This document shows, piece after piece, positions 17,262 through 25,214 of a stretch of DNA of 26,833 nt. Positions within the stretch are counted from its first letter, which is position 1. Every line of letters starts with the position of its first letter. Source of the DNA: DATGEO01 sp035310015 (GTDB lineage: Bacteria > Chloroflexota > Dormibacteria > Dormibacterales > Dormibacteraceae); the NCBI GenBank assembly GCA_035310015.1, contig DATGEO010000100.1, positions 1 through 26,833 of the forward strand. The letters are read 5' to 3'. A model generated the notes under the pieces. It was given only the letters and a program-made list of their open reading frames with translations, did not search any database and was not told the DNA's origin. The position numbers were made by a program, and so were the translations under genes.

Positions 17262-18383
17262 GTGGCGGTTCGGCGGGACTACTACGAGGTTCTCGGCGTC
17301 GGGCGCCAGGCCTCGGCCGAAGACCTGAAGCGCGCCTTCCGCAAGATCGCGATGGACTCGCACCCCGACCGCAACCCGGACGACCCGGCGGCGGCCGCCC
17401 GGTTCAAGGAGGCGAGCGAGGCCTACGCCGTCCTCTCCGACCCGAGCCGCCGCCGCAGCTACGACCTGTTCGGCCACTCCGCCACCGATTTCGGCGGCGG
17501 GCCCGCCGTCGACTTCACGGACATGCCGTTCGGCGACCTGTTCGAGACCTTCTTCGGCGGCGGCATGGGCGGCCGCGCGCGCAGGGAGCGGTCGACCCGT
17601 GGCGACGACCTCCGCTACGACCTGACGATCACGTTCGAGGAGGCGTTCACGGGGCTCGAGAAGCAGATCGAGGTGCCCCGACTCGTCACGTGCGAGCGCT
17701 GCGCCGGCTCGGGCGCCGAGCCGGGAACCGGCGTCGAGACCTGCGGGACGTGCGGCGGCTCCGGCCAGATCCGGCGCACCCAGCAGTCGATCTTCGGCTC
17801 GGTCGTCACCGCCTCGACCTGCCCGACGTGCGGCGGTGCGGGCCGGCTGCTCCGGAGCCCGTGCGCCGTATGCCGCGGCCAGGGGAGGATCGAGAAGGCG
17901 CGCCGGCTGGCGGTCAAGATCCCCGCGGGCGTGGACTCCGGCTCGCAGATCCGGCTCTCGGGCGAGGGCGAGGCGGGGATCCGCGGCGGCGCGGCGGGCG
18001 ATCTGTACGTCGTGTTGAGGGTCAAGCCGCACGCCCAGCTGGCCCGCCGGGACAAGGACGTGATCTTCGAGCTGAGGGTGAACATGATGCAGGCGGCCCT
18101 GGGCGACCGGATCGAGGTGCCGACCCTCGAGGGGCCCGTCGAGATCGACATCCCGCCCGGCACCCAGTACGGCCAGTCCTTCCGGCTGCCCGGCCGCGGC
18201 ATGCCGGACGTCCGCGGCGGCCGCCGCGGCGACCAGTACGTGCTGATCCAGGTGATCGTGCCCAAAGACCTCAGCGCCGACCAGAAGGCCATCCTCCGGA
18301 AGGTCGGCGGGCTGACCGGGAAGCCGGAGAAGGTCTCGAAGGGCTTTTTCGAGAAGCTGCGGGACGCCATCAGCCTTGATTGA
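17262..18383 (+). CDS. dnaJ: Molecular chaperone DnaJ
   Basis: A 373-residue type I DnaJ. The GTG at 17262 is chosen because AGGGA lies 7 nt upstream and it gives the standard start (RRDYYEVLGVGRQASAEDLK); the frame is open from 17169 without homology. The J-domain has His34-Pro35-Asp36. A Gly/Phe-rich segment follows (FGGGPAVDF, FFGGGMGG), then four zinc motifs: CERCAGSG, CGTCGGSG, CPTCGGAG and CAVCRGQG. The C-terminal substrate-binding domains end with the usual FFEKLRDAI stretch. It stimulates DnaK ATPase and hands over unfolded substrates. No dnaK is adjacent on either side. Confidence 0.96.
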   Translation: MAVRRDYYEVLGVGRQASAEDLKRAFRKIAMDSHPDRNPDDPAAAARFKEASEAYAVLSDPSRRRSYDLFGHSATDFGGGPAVDFTDMPFGDLFETFFGGGMGGRARRERSTRGDDLRYDLTITFEEAFTGLEKQIEVPRLVTCERCAGSGAEPGTGVETCGTCGGSGQIRRTQQSIFGSVVTASTCPTCGGAGRLLRSPCAVCRGQGRIEKARRLAVKIPAGVDSGSQIRLSGEGEAGIRGGAAGDLYVVLRVKPHAQLARRDKDVIFELRVNMMQAALGDRIEVPTLEGPVEIDIPPGTQYGQSFRLPGRGMPDVRGGRRGDQYVLIQVIVPKDLSADQKAILRKVGGLTGKPEKVSKGFFEKLRDAISLD

Positions 18384-18449
18384 AGCGACTCGGCATAAGC
18401 TGGACGCAGATTCGGTAGTTACTAGGTTGGGTATTTATGACGAGTTGTC

Positions 18450-18466
18450 GCATGCCTATGCATGCC
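18450..18466. repeat. Paired GCATGC palindromes upstream of the small basic protein
   Basis: Two GCATGC palindromes lie 10 bp apart centre to centre (18450-18466), about one helical turn, and 17 bp before the ATG at 18483. The arrangement could be an operator. No regulator is identified, and the AT-rich TATTTA at 18432-18437 is only a weak -10 candidate. Confidence 0.3.
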
Positions 18467-18482
18467 GGATTCGAGGAAATGA

Positions 18483-18821
18483 ATGTCGCGAACGATTGAT
18501 CTCGAGTTGACCAGGGCCGAGGTGGAGGTCCGCGAGCTGGAAGCTCGCCTGCGGGTGGTGCCCATGAACGACAGCCAGCTTTCCGACGCCCTCCGGACCG
18601 CCCTCGCGGCGAAAAAGGACAGGCTCGAGAAGCTCCGCGCCCTGCACGCCGCCGGCTCCCGGCCCCGCGTGCCGGAGCCTGTCGACCAGGACGGGTTCGA
18701 CGATGGCGCCGCGGGCAGCCGCAAGATCCCCGTGCACGGCGGACACCGGACACCGCTGAAGCGGACGATTCCGCAGCGCACCAAGCCGGCCGCGACCGGA
18801 AAGGGCAAGTCGGGCAAGTAA
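18483..18821 (+). CDS. Small coiled-coil protein with basic tail, unknown
   Basis: A 112-residue protein with GAGGA 5 nt before the ATG at 18483. Residues ~5-57 form a likely amphipathic or coiled-coil helical pair (LELTRAEVEVRELEARLRVV, then ALRTALAAKKDRLEKLRALH). The rest is disordered and Pro/Gly/Lys-rich, ending TKPAATGKGKSGK. I recognise no family. The basic tail may contact nucleic acid or a membrane surface (inference). It is separated by about 100 bp from dnaJ and by 86 bp from the signalling gene downstream, so it is probably its own unit. Confidence 0.65.
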   Translation: MSRTIDLELTRAEVEVRELEARLRVVPMNDSQLSDALRTALAAKKDRLEKLRALHAAGSRPRVPEPVDQDGFDDGAAGSRKIPVHGGHRTPLKRTIPQRTKPAATGKGKSGK

Positions 18822-18892
18822 AACCGCCCGGCTGAATCTGCGGCCCCGCCGGGCCGCCGGCCGGAAGCGACCGATTTCCGGGCCTCACGGTT

Positions 18893-18898
18893 ATCGTT
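18893..18898 (+). promoter_or_regulatory. Putative -10 box of the GGDEF/EAL gene
   Basis: TATCGT ends 9 nt before the ATG at 18908, where no convincing ribosome site is present. This fits the leaderless pattern seen at mrp, lepA and the HNH gene, but is weak evidence taken alone. Confidence 0.25.
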
Positions 18899-18907
18899 TT
18901 GCAGGCG

Positions 18908-21900
18908 ATGCCGATCCCGGACCAGCTGTTCTCGCACCGCCCGGCCTCCACCGAGGGCCGCTCTCAGCCGGCTGAGCTCCGATCGCGCTGGCTCACGGCG
19001 GTCAGCGGCATCGCCGCGCTGGCCATCCTCTCCGCGATCGCCTACCGCTTCGCCCTGGCCGGCATGCCCACCGCCGTTCTGCAGGAGGTGGCGGCCCTGG
19101 TCGGGATCGGGATCGTCTACTCCGCCGCCGTGGTGTGGATCCGATCCTCCCCGCTGGCGAACCGGACCGCGGTCCAGCTGATGCTGATGGTCGCGAACGT
19201 GGCCCTGGCCGTGGTCAGCCTCGTGGTCGCCGGCCCCTGGCTGGGCGCGGACTTCCCGCCATTGGCGGTCGGCATCTTCGCGGCGATGCTGCTGTGGTTC
19301 GACATGGGCTACAACGCCCGCCACTTCGTCTACGTCGTGGCCGTCGCCGCGCTCGGGCTCGGGGTGGTGTGGGCCGATGCGGTCGTCAACCTTCACCTCG
19401 CGGTCAGCTCGGTCGTGGTGTGGAGCCTGGTGCTTCTCGGCCTCGTGCTCCTCGCGTACGTGACGCATCACGTGGTCGATCGGAACCTGGTCACGCAGAC
19501 TGGGCGGCAGGCTTCGCTCCTGGCCGCCCTCAGCGACCTCGGCGAAGGCCTTGTCATCACCGAGGACGGTCGCTTCGTCACGGGCAACGAGGCGTACCTC
19601 CGGCTCACCGGCTACACCGCCGACGAGCTGACCGCGGTGCCGTCGCTCATCGACCTGGCGCCGCCCGAGGAGCGAGACGTGCTGGGGGCGCAGCTGGCGG
19701 CGCGCCTCAGCGGGGGCGACGCGCCGGTGGCGTACGAGTCGGCGCTGCTCACGAAGGACGGCCGGCGCCTCCAGGTCGAAACGTCGATCCGGCCGCTCTC
19801 GGCGGAAAGCCCCCGTCGCCTGCTCGCGGTCGTGCGCGACGTCACCGACCGCCACCGCTCGGAGGAGGCCGAGCGGGAGAGCGAGATGCGGTTCCGCACC
19901 CTGTTCGAGCAGTCGCAGGCGGGCATGGCGTTCACCGACCTCAACGGCCGCCTGACCTCGACCAACGAAGCGTTCCGGCAGCTCCTCGGCTACACCGAAC
20001 GGGAGCTGGAAGGAGTATCGGTGCTCGAGCTGACGCACCCTGAGGACATCTCGCTCAGCGAGATCGCGCTGCGCAACGTGCTCGCGGCCGAGTCGCCGGG
20101 CTACCGCATCGACCAGCGCTACATCCGCAAGGACGGCCAGTCGGTGTGGGTCGACGTCGCCGCGCGCATGGTCCGCGACCTGGAGGGCAAGGGGCTCTAC
20201 ATCCAGACCGTGGCGGTCGACATCCGTGACCGCATGCGCGGGGAGGTCCTGCAGTCGGCCAGGTTTGCGGTCACGCAGGCGCTGGTCACCTCGCCGGGCT
20301 GGGACCAGGCCGCGCCGCACGTGCTCGAGGGCCTGTGCCGCGCTCTCGATTGGGAGCTCGGCGAGTACTGGGAGGTCGACGCGCAGCGCGAGACGATGCA
20401 GTTCGCCGTCTCGTGGAAGCGGCCGGGGCGCGACACCTCCGCCTATGAGGCGACCGCGGCGCAGTACACGTTCCGCCGCGGCGAGGGTCTCGCCGGCCGC
20501 GTGTGGGAGACGGGCCGCCCGGTGACCATCGCCGATCTCGCCAAGGATGCCTCACCCCGCTCGGCGGCCGCCCTGGCCGCCGGCCTCCATGGGCTCGTCG
20601 GCTTCCCGGTGCGGAGCGGCCGCCGGGTGGTCGGCATGATCTCGCTCGCGACCTGGGCGCCGCGCCAGCTCGACGAGGGCCTGCTTGGCGTGATGAACGA
20701 CATCGGCACCCAGATTGGAGAGTTCGTCGAGCGCAAGCGCGCCGAGTTGGCGCTGCTCGAGAGCGAGAAGCGCATGCGCTCCGTGCTGGACAACGTCTCC
20801 GACGGCCTCGTGACCGTGGACCCGTCGGGGATGATCGAGTCGGCGAACCCGGCTGTCACCAAGCTCTTCGGCTACGAAGAGAAGGAGCTCATCGGGCAGA
20901 TGGTCTCGACGCTGATCGCGACGACCCATCGCGATTCGTTCACGAGCTACGTCGACCGCCGCCTCACTCAAGACCTGCCGGCGTCCGGCGCGCTGGAGAC
21001 GATGGGGAAGAAGAAGAACGCGAGCCTCTTCCCGCTGGAGTTCGTCGTCACCTCCATGCTGGTCGGGCAGAGGCGTCTGTTCATCGGGACCCTGCGCGAC
21101 ATCTCGGAGCGAAAGGCGCACACCGACGCGCTCGAGTACCAGGCACTGCACGACGGGCTGACCGGCCTCCCCAACCGCACGCTGTTCGGCGACCGCCTGC
21201 GCCAGGCGCTGCTCGGCGCGCGCCGCAACCAGACCATGTTCGGTGTCCTCCTACTCGACCTCGACCGGTTCAAGGACATCAACGACGTTCTCGGTCACGA
21301 CCGCGGGGACACGCTGCTGCAGGAGGTCGCGACCCGGCTGAAGGGAGTGCTGCGCGCCACCGACACCATCGCCCGCCTGGGCGGCGACGAGTTCGCCGTC
21401 GTCAGCACCGACGCCAAGCATCCCGACAGCGTGGTCGCGACCGCGCGGAAGATCCTGGCGTCCCTGGAGGGACCGTTCAGCATCGCCGACCAGATGGTCG
21501 AGACCGGCGCGTCGATCGGGGTCGCGATGTACCCGCTTCACGGCGACGACCCCAACACGCTGCTGCGCCGCGCCGACGTGGCGATGTACGCCGCCAAGCG
21601 CTCGGGCGGCGGGTTTGCCGTGTACTCGCCGGAGCACGAGGCGCAGACGCTGCGCCACTCCGGGTTGGCGGGTGAGCTGCGGCGATCGATAGCGCAGGGT
21701 GAGCTCGTCTTGCACTACCAGCCGATGGTGCTGCTGCCCGACCACCGGCCTTACGCCGTCGAAGCGCTCGTTCGCTGGAACCACCCGCGCGAGGGTCTCC
21801 TGCCTCCCGACCGGTTCATCGCCGTCGCCGAGGAGACGAACATGATCCGGCCGCTGACGAGCTGGGTCCTGGACACGGCGCTGGCCCAGCTGTGCAGGTG

Positions 21901-22438
21901 GCTGGCGGCGGGCGCCGACATCTCGGTGGCGGTGAACGTGTCGCAGCGGTGCCTGGAGGACCACTCGATCGTCGAGGACGCGAGCCGGGCCCTGGCCACG
22001 ACCAAGGCCGACCCTGGACGGCTGATCCTCGAGATCAGCGAGGGCGTGGCGATGTCCGCCGGGGCGGGCAAGGCGATGCAGCGCCTGGCCGAGATGGGCG
22101 TGCGGCTGTCCCTCGACGACTTCGGCACGGGCTACTCGTCGCTGGTGTACCTCAAGCGACTGCCCATCCACGAGATCAAGATCGACAGGTCCTTCGTCAA
22201 GGCGCTGCCATCGGACCCGGACGCGGCCGCGATCGTGCGCTCGGCCATCGGCCTCGGCCACAACCTCGGGCTGCGGGTTGTCGGCGAAGGGGTGGAGGAG
22301 CCCGAAGCCGAGGCGATGCTGGCCGAGGCGGGCTGCGACGCCGTCCAGGGCTTCCTGGTCGCCCGGCCGGTGCCGGAGGAGGAGATGACCGAAAGCCTCC
22401 TGGCGGGGCGAACCGAACCGGCGGCGGAGCCTTCTTAG
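18908..22438 (+). CDS. Membrane PAS-PAS-GAF-PAS-GGDEF-EAL cyclic-di-GMP signalling protein
   Basis: A 1176-residue protein; the ATG at 18908 is preferred to a TTG at 18899. About six transmembrane helices (residues 29-190) form an N-terminal sensor. Then come PAS1 (about 200-315), PAS2 (325-445, WVDVAARMVRD end), a GAF domain (450-610), PAS3 (620-735), GGDEF (745-905) and EAL (920-1170). The diguanylate cyclase motif GGDEF (825-829) is intact, and RATD (816-819) five residues before it is a correctly placed product-inhibition I-site. The phosphodiesterase part keeps EALVRW (952-957), DDFGTGYSS, KIDRSF and EGVEE. Both activities are therefore possible, and the net output cannot be told from sequence. 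It has no obvious operon partner. Confidence 0.95.
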   Translation: MPIPDQLFSHRPASTEGRSQPAELRSRWLTAVSGIAALAILSAIAYRFALAGMPTAVLQEVAALVGIGIVYSAAVVWIRSSPLANRTAVQLMLMVANVALAVVSLVVAGPWLGADFPPLAVGIFAAMLLWFDMGYNARHFVYVVAVAALGLGVVWADAVVNLHLAVSSVVVWSLVLLGLVLLAYVTHHVVDRNLVTQTGRQASLLAALSDLGEGLVITEDGRFVTGNEAYLRLTGYTADELTAVPSLIDLAPPEERDVLGAQLAARLSGGDAPVAYESALLTKDGRRLQVETSIRPLSAESPRRLLAVVRDVTDRHRSEEAERESEMRFRTLFEQSQAGMAFTDLNGRLTSTNEAFRQLLGYTERELEGVSVLELTHPEDISLSEIALRNVLAAESPGYRIDQRYIRKDGQSVWVDVAARMVRDLEGKGLYIQTVAVDIRDRMRGEVLQSARFAVTQALVTSPGWDQAAPHVLEGLCRALDWELGEYWEVDAQRETMQFAVSWKRPGRDTSAYEATAAQYTFRRGEGLAGRVWETGRPVTIADLAKDASPRSAAALAAGLHGLVGFPVRSGRRVVGMISLATWAPRQLDEGLLGVMNDIGTQIGEFVERKRAELALLESEKRMRSVLDNVSDGLVTVDPSGMIESANPAVTKLFGYEEKELIGQMVSTLIATTHRDSFTSYVDRRLTQDLPASGALETMGKKKNASLFPLEFVVTSMLVGQRRLFIGTLRDISERKAHTDALEYQALHDGLTGLPNRTLFGDRLRQALLGARRNQTMFGVLLLDLDRFKDINDVLGHDRGDTLLQEVATRLKGVLRATDTIARLGGDEFAVVSTDAKHPDSVVATARKILASLEGPFSIADQMVETGASIGVAMYPLHGDDPNTLLRRADVAMYAAKRSGGGFAVYSPEHEAQTLRHSGLAGELRRSIAQGELVLHYQPMVLLPDHRPYAVEALVRWNHPREGLLPPDRFIAVAEETNMIRPLTSWVLDTALAQLCRWLAAGADISVAVNVSQRCLEDHSIVEDASRALATTKADPGRLILEISEGVAMSAGAGKAMQRLAEMGVRLSLDDFGTGYSSLVYLKRLPIHEIKIDRSFVKALPSDPDAAAIVRSAIGLGHNLGLRVVGEGVEEPEAEAMLAEAGCDAVQGFLVARPVPEEEMTESLLAGRTEPAAEPS

Positions 22439-22457
22439 AGCGTCCCGCGCTCCAGAG

Positions 22458-22511
22458 CCTTCCCTCCGGCCCTCCCCCGTATAGGGGGAGGGCTCAAGGG
22501 AGGGGTGAAGG
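22458..22511. repeat. Large GC-rich palindrome after the GGDEF/EAL gene
   Basis: GCCCTCCCCC (22469-22478) and GGGGGAGGGC (22484-22493) form a perfect 10-bp stem with a 5-nt loop, extended outward by imperfect pairing of CCTTCCCTCC (22458-22467) with the run at 22498-22511. No U-run follows on either strand, so it resembles a REP-type or attenuating hairpin rather than a classic terminator. Confidence 0.6.
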
Positions 22512-22562
22512 CTGGAGGAAGGCCGCTAACCCAGACTTTAGCTGACACTTAACGGTCCAGCG

Positions 22563-22617
22563 AAAAAATCGGCATAAAAAAACTCGGGCCGGGCGATTTC
22601 TCGACACCGGCACCGAG
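22563..22617 (-). terminator. Intrinsic terminator on the minus strand, no assigned gene
   Basis: Read on the minus strand, CTCGG-T-GCCGG (22617-22607) pairs with CCGGCCCGAG (22592-22583) around a 14-nt loop with one bulge, followed at once by seven T (22582-22576) and, 7 nt on, six more T (22568-22563). Hairpin plus U-run is a canonical Rho-independent terminator. On the plus strand the A-run precedes the stem, so it would not terminate the GGDEF/EAL mRNA. Confidence 0.65.
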
Positions 22618-22897
22618 CTTGGCTGCGGGGGGTGAGGTTCTATTCAACTGAGGTGCGGCCCCAACGACGAGCCGTGCCTCGCGACCATCAGTCTAGGGCG
22701 CGAATTGCGGGCACCGCAGGTCGTTTTCTGGGCATTTTCAACGACAAAGCTCAGACGCCACTCTCGAAATGCCAAGCCTTTGCCTTGTCGGACCCGATCC
22801 CGCCGTGCTAATGATGCGTTGGCTACAGCGCCCAATTTCCGCCCCAGCGCTGGATTCTGCCCGAGGACGCGTCGGAAGACATGGAGATGGCCACGGC

Positions 22898-25162
22898 ATG
22901 CATTCAGTAAGTCCCAACCTGACCGCGTCCTCGCGCAACAGGTGGGTCCGGCTGGCTCTGCAGACCGCGTTCGGCCTGGCGCTGCTCTGGCTCTGGGCCC
23001 GCACCGTCTCGCTGCCCGAGGTCGCGGCCCACATGCGCGCCCAGAGCTGGTGGCCGATCCCGCTGATGATCGCGCTCTTTCTCCTGACCAGCGTCATCCG
23101 GGCGCGACGCTGGCTCCTGCTGCTGCGCCCGCTGGCCCCGGTCGGCATGGTGCGCGCGTTCGCGATGAACGCCACCGGCGGCCTTCTCAACTACGTGCTG
23201 CCCATCCGCTTCGGTGACGCCGCCCGCGCCTGGTGGTTGTGGCGCCGGCATCGCATCCCGACCGGCGCGGCGCTGGCGACCATCGTCATCGACAAGGCCT
23301 TCGACCTGGCGGCCGTGGCGGTGGTGCTCGTCGCGCTCGAGGCGCTGGCGCTCGCGGGAGCCGTCGCGGCGCCGCGTGGACTGATCGGCGCGGTCGCCCT
23401 GGCCGTGGCGCTGCTGGCGGCGGTCCTGGGGACGGCGCTTCTCGGCCCCCGCTTCGCGCGGTCCGCGATCGCCGGCCGCGTGCTGCCGGCCCGGGTCGCG
23501 TCGGGCCTTGCCGGCCAGGCCTTCGCCTTCCGCGCCGGGGCGCGCGGCCTTTGGACGCCGGCGCTGGCGTCGCGGATGGCCGGCCTCACCGCCCTGGCGC
23601 TGCTCATCGACGCCTTCAACCTCAACCTTCTGCTCGTCGCGGTGGGCGTGCCGGTGCCCGTCTGGAAGGCGATGGCCGCATACCCCGCGCTGCTGCTGAG
23701 CTTCGCGGTCCCCGCCGGCCCGGGCTATCTCGGCAACCTCGAGGTCGCGGGCTCGCTGGTGCTGGGCGGTGGGCTCGGACTCGCCCCCGCGGTCGCCGCC
23801 GGGGCGATCGTGCTGTACCACGCGGTCACCGCCGGCTACGCCCTGGTCCTCGGCCTCCTCGGCTTCCTGCTCGTGGGCGGCAAGCGGCGCGCGCGGGCCA
23901 GCGGACCGAGGCGCATCGCCGTCTTCCACTGCGGCTTCACGTACTCCGGCGGCGGCGAGCGGATCGTGATCGAAGAGGTGCTCGGGCTCCGGCGCAGGGG
24001 CTTCGAGGTGGAGTGCTTTGCGCCCACCGTCGACGCGTCGCGCTGCTATCCCGACCTCCTCGGCGAGGTTCACGTGCGCACCTTCCTGCCGCAGCTTCCG
24101 CGGGCGTTCCCTTTCCGCGAGGCGATCCAGATGGCCGCCGCGTCGCTGCTGATGCCGCTCTACGCGTGGCGGTTCCGAGGCGTCGACGCGATCGTCGGCT
24201 GCAACCAGCCCAGCGCGTGGATCGCGTGGTGGGCGGCCCGACTGATCGACGTGCCGTACGCCGTCTACCTCAACCAGCCCAACCGGCTCGTCTACCCGCG
24301 CAACATCGATCGCCAGACCGGCTGGGTGGCCAACGCCGACTACAAGCTGCTGGCGGAGATAGTGCTGCGGGCGACGCGTTTCGTCGCGTGGGCCGACCGC
24401 CGGTCCGTGCAGGAGGCGGACCAGCTGCTCGTCAACGGCGACTACATCGGCGACATCATTCGCGGCATCTACAAGCGCGACGCGATCGACTGCCCGGCCG
24501 GCTGCCACGTCGCCACGTCCGGCTACCCGCTGCCGCCGGAGAGCCGTTTCAGCGGCGGGCTGACCATCAACGGCTACCCCATCCGCCGGCCCTACGTGCT
24601 GCTGACCAACCGCCACTACCCGCAGAAGCGATTCGACCTGGCGATCCGGGCGATGGCTGAGGTGCGGAAGATGCATCCGCGGGCGCAGCTCGTGGTTCCC
24701 GGTCCCGCCACCGCGCACACGGCTGAGCTGCAGGCGCTGGTCACCGAGCTCCGGCTCCAGGACGCGGTGCTCTTTCTCGGCGCGATCACGGAGGGCGAGC
24801 TGCAGCGCCTCTACGAAGGCGCCGCGGTTTACGTGTATCCGGCGCCGGAGGAGGATTTCGGCATGGGCGTGATCGAGTCCATGGCGAAGGGCGTGCCGGT
24901 GGTGGCGTGGAACCAGGCCGGACCCACGGTCACGGTGGCCGAGGGCACGGGCCACCTGGCCGAGCCGCTGGAGGTGAGCGACTACGCCGCCGGCATCATC
25001 GGGCTGCTCGACGATCCCAAGGCGAACCAGGCCACCGGCGAGCGGGCCTTCGAGTGGGCGCGGCGGTTCGACTGGGAGCGGCACACGGACACACTGGAGC
25101 GCACCATTCTGGAGATGGCGCGATCGCACGACCTCGTGGCGACGGAGGCGGCCACTGCCTAG
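22898..25162 (+). CDS. Fusion: YbhN/LPG-synthase-TM flippase-like domain + GT4 glycosyltransferase
   Basis: A 754-residue protein from the ATG at 22898; the frame stays open to 22769, but the first 43 residues do not resemble the family. Residues ~15-325 are a polytopic membrane domain of the UPF0104/YbhN type (TSVIRARRWLLLLRPLAPVG, NATGGLLNYVLPIRFGDAAR, VIDKAFDLAAVAVVL, SFAVPAGPGYLGNLEVAGSL). After a basic hinge, residues ~338-754 form a cytosolic GT-B glycosyltransferase of family 4: GFTYSGGGERIVIEEVLGLR, CNQPSAWIAWW, LTNRHYPQKRFDLAIRAM, and EEDFGMGVIESMAKGVPVVA with the Glu-x7-Glu donor motif. The likely role is adding a sugar to a lipid carrier and helping its transfer or export (inference). 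Confidence 0.9.
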   Translation: MHSVSPNLTASSRNRWVRLALQTAFGLALLWLWARTVSLPEVAAHMRAQSWWPIPLMIALFLLTSVIRARRWLLLLRPLAPVGMVRAFAMNATGGLLNYVLPIRFGDAARAWWLWRRHRIPTGAALATIVIDKAFDLAAVAVVLVALEALALAGAVAAPRGLIGAVALAVALLAAVLGTALLGPRFARSAIAGRVLPARVASGLAGQAFAFRAGARGLWTPALASRMAGLTALALLIDAFNLNLLLVAVGVPVPVWKAMAAYPALLLSFAVPAGPGYLGNLEVAGSLVLGGGLGLAPAVAAGAIVLYHAVTAGYALVLGLLGFLLVGGKRRARASGPRRIAVFHCGFTYSGGGERIVIEEVLGLRRRGFEVECFAPTVDASRCYPDLLGEVHVRTFLPQLPRAFPFREAIQMAAASLLMPLYAWRFRGVDAIVGCNQPSAWIAWWAARLIDVPYAVYLNQPNRLVYPRNIDRQTGWVANADYKLLAEIVLRATRFVAWADRRSVQEADQLLVNGDYIGDIIRGIYKRDAIDCPAGCHVATSGYPLPPESRFSGGLTINGYPIRRPYVLLTNRHYPQKRFDLAIRAMAEVRKMHPRAQLVVPGPATAHTAELQALVTELRLQDAVLFLGAITEGELQRLYEGAAVYVYPAPEEDFGMGVIESMAKGVPVVAWNQAGPTVTVAEGTGHLAEPLEVSDYAAGIIGLLDDPKANQATGERAFEWARRFDWERHTDTLERTILEMARSHDLVATEAATA

Positions 25163-25214
25163 CGGTCTCAGGCTGCCCCGGGTCCTCGCCCGCACTGACG
25201 CGCCCGCGGAGGGC

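Larger units (their letters stand above)
22439..22897. other. Gene-free stretch with two hairpins
   Basis: The only long intergenic region (459 bp). It holds a 10-bp perfect palindrome near its left end, an A-rich segment with a minus-strand terminator, and ~280 bp of lower-GC sequence with a small GTCGTT/AACGAC stem (22720-22745). I see no tRNA, tmRNA, SRP or RNase P signature. A short minus-strand frame (22835 to 22644) ends just before the terminator but lacks this genome's high-GC codon bias. Confidence 0.6.

Noticed and set aside
22439..22456. GAGCG/CGCTC mini-hairpin right after the GGDEF/EAL stop as a terminator
   Set aside because: Only a 5-bp stem and no T-run; not convincing as an intrinsic terminator.
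22644..22835. 63-residue minus-strand frame ending 27 bp before the minus-strand terminator
   Set aside because: Position is suggestive, but it needs a TTG start, lacks a ribosome site and does not show the high third-position GC of real genes here; mentioned only as a possibility.
22904..25195. 763-residue minus-strand frame opposite the glycosyltransferase fusion
   Set aside because: Highly Arg/Gln/Asp/Gly-biased shadow of a clearly recognised plus-strand gene; although upstream of the minus-strand terminator, it does not look like a protein.
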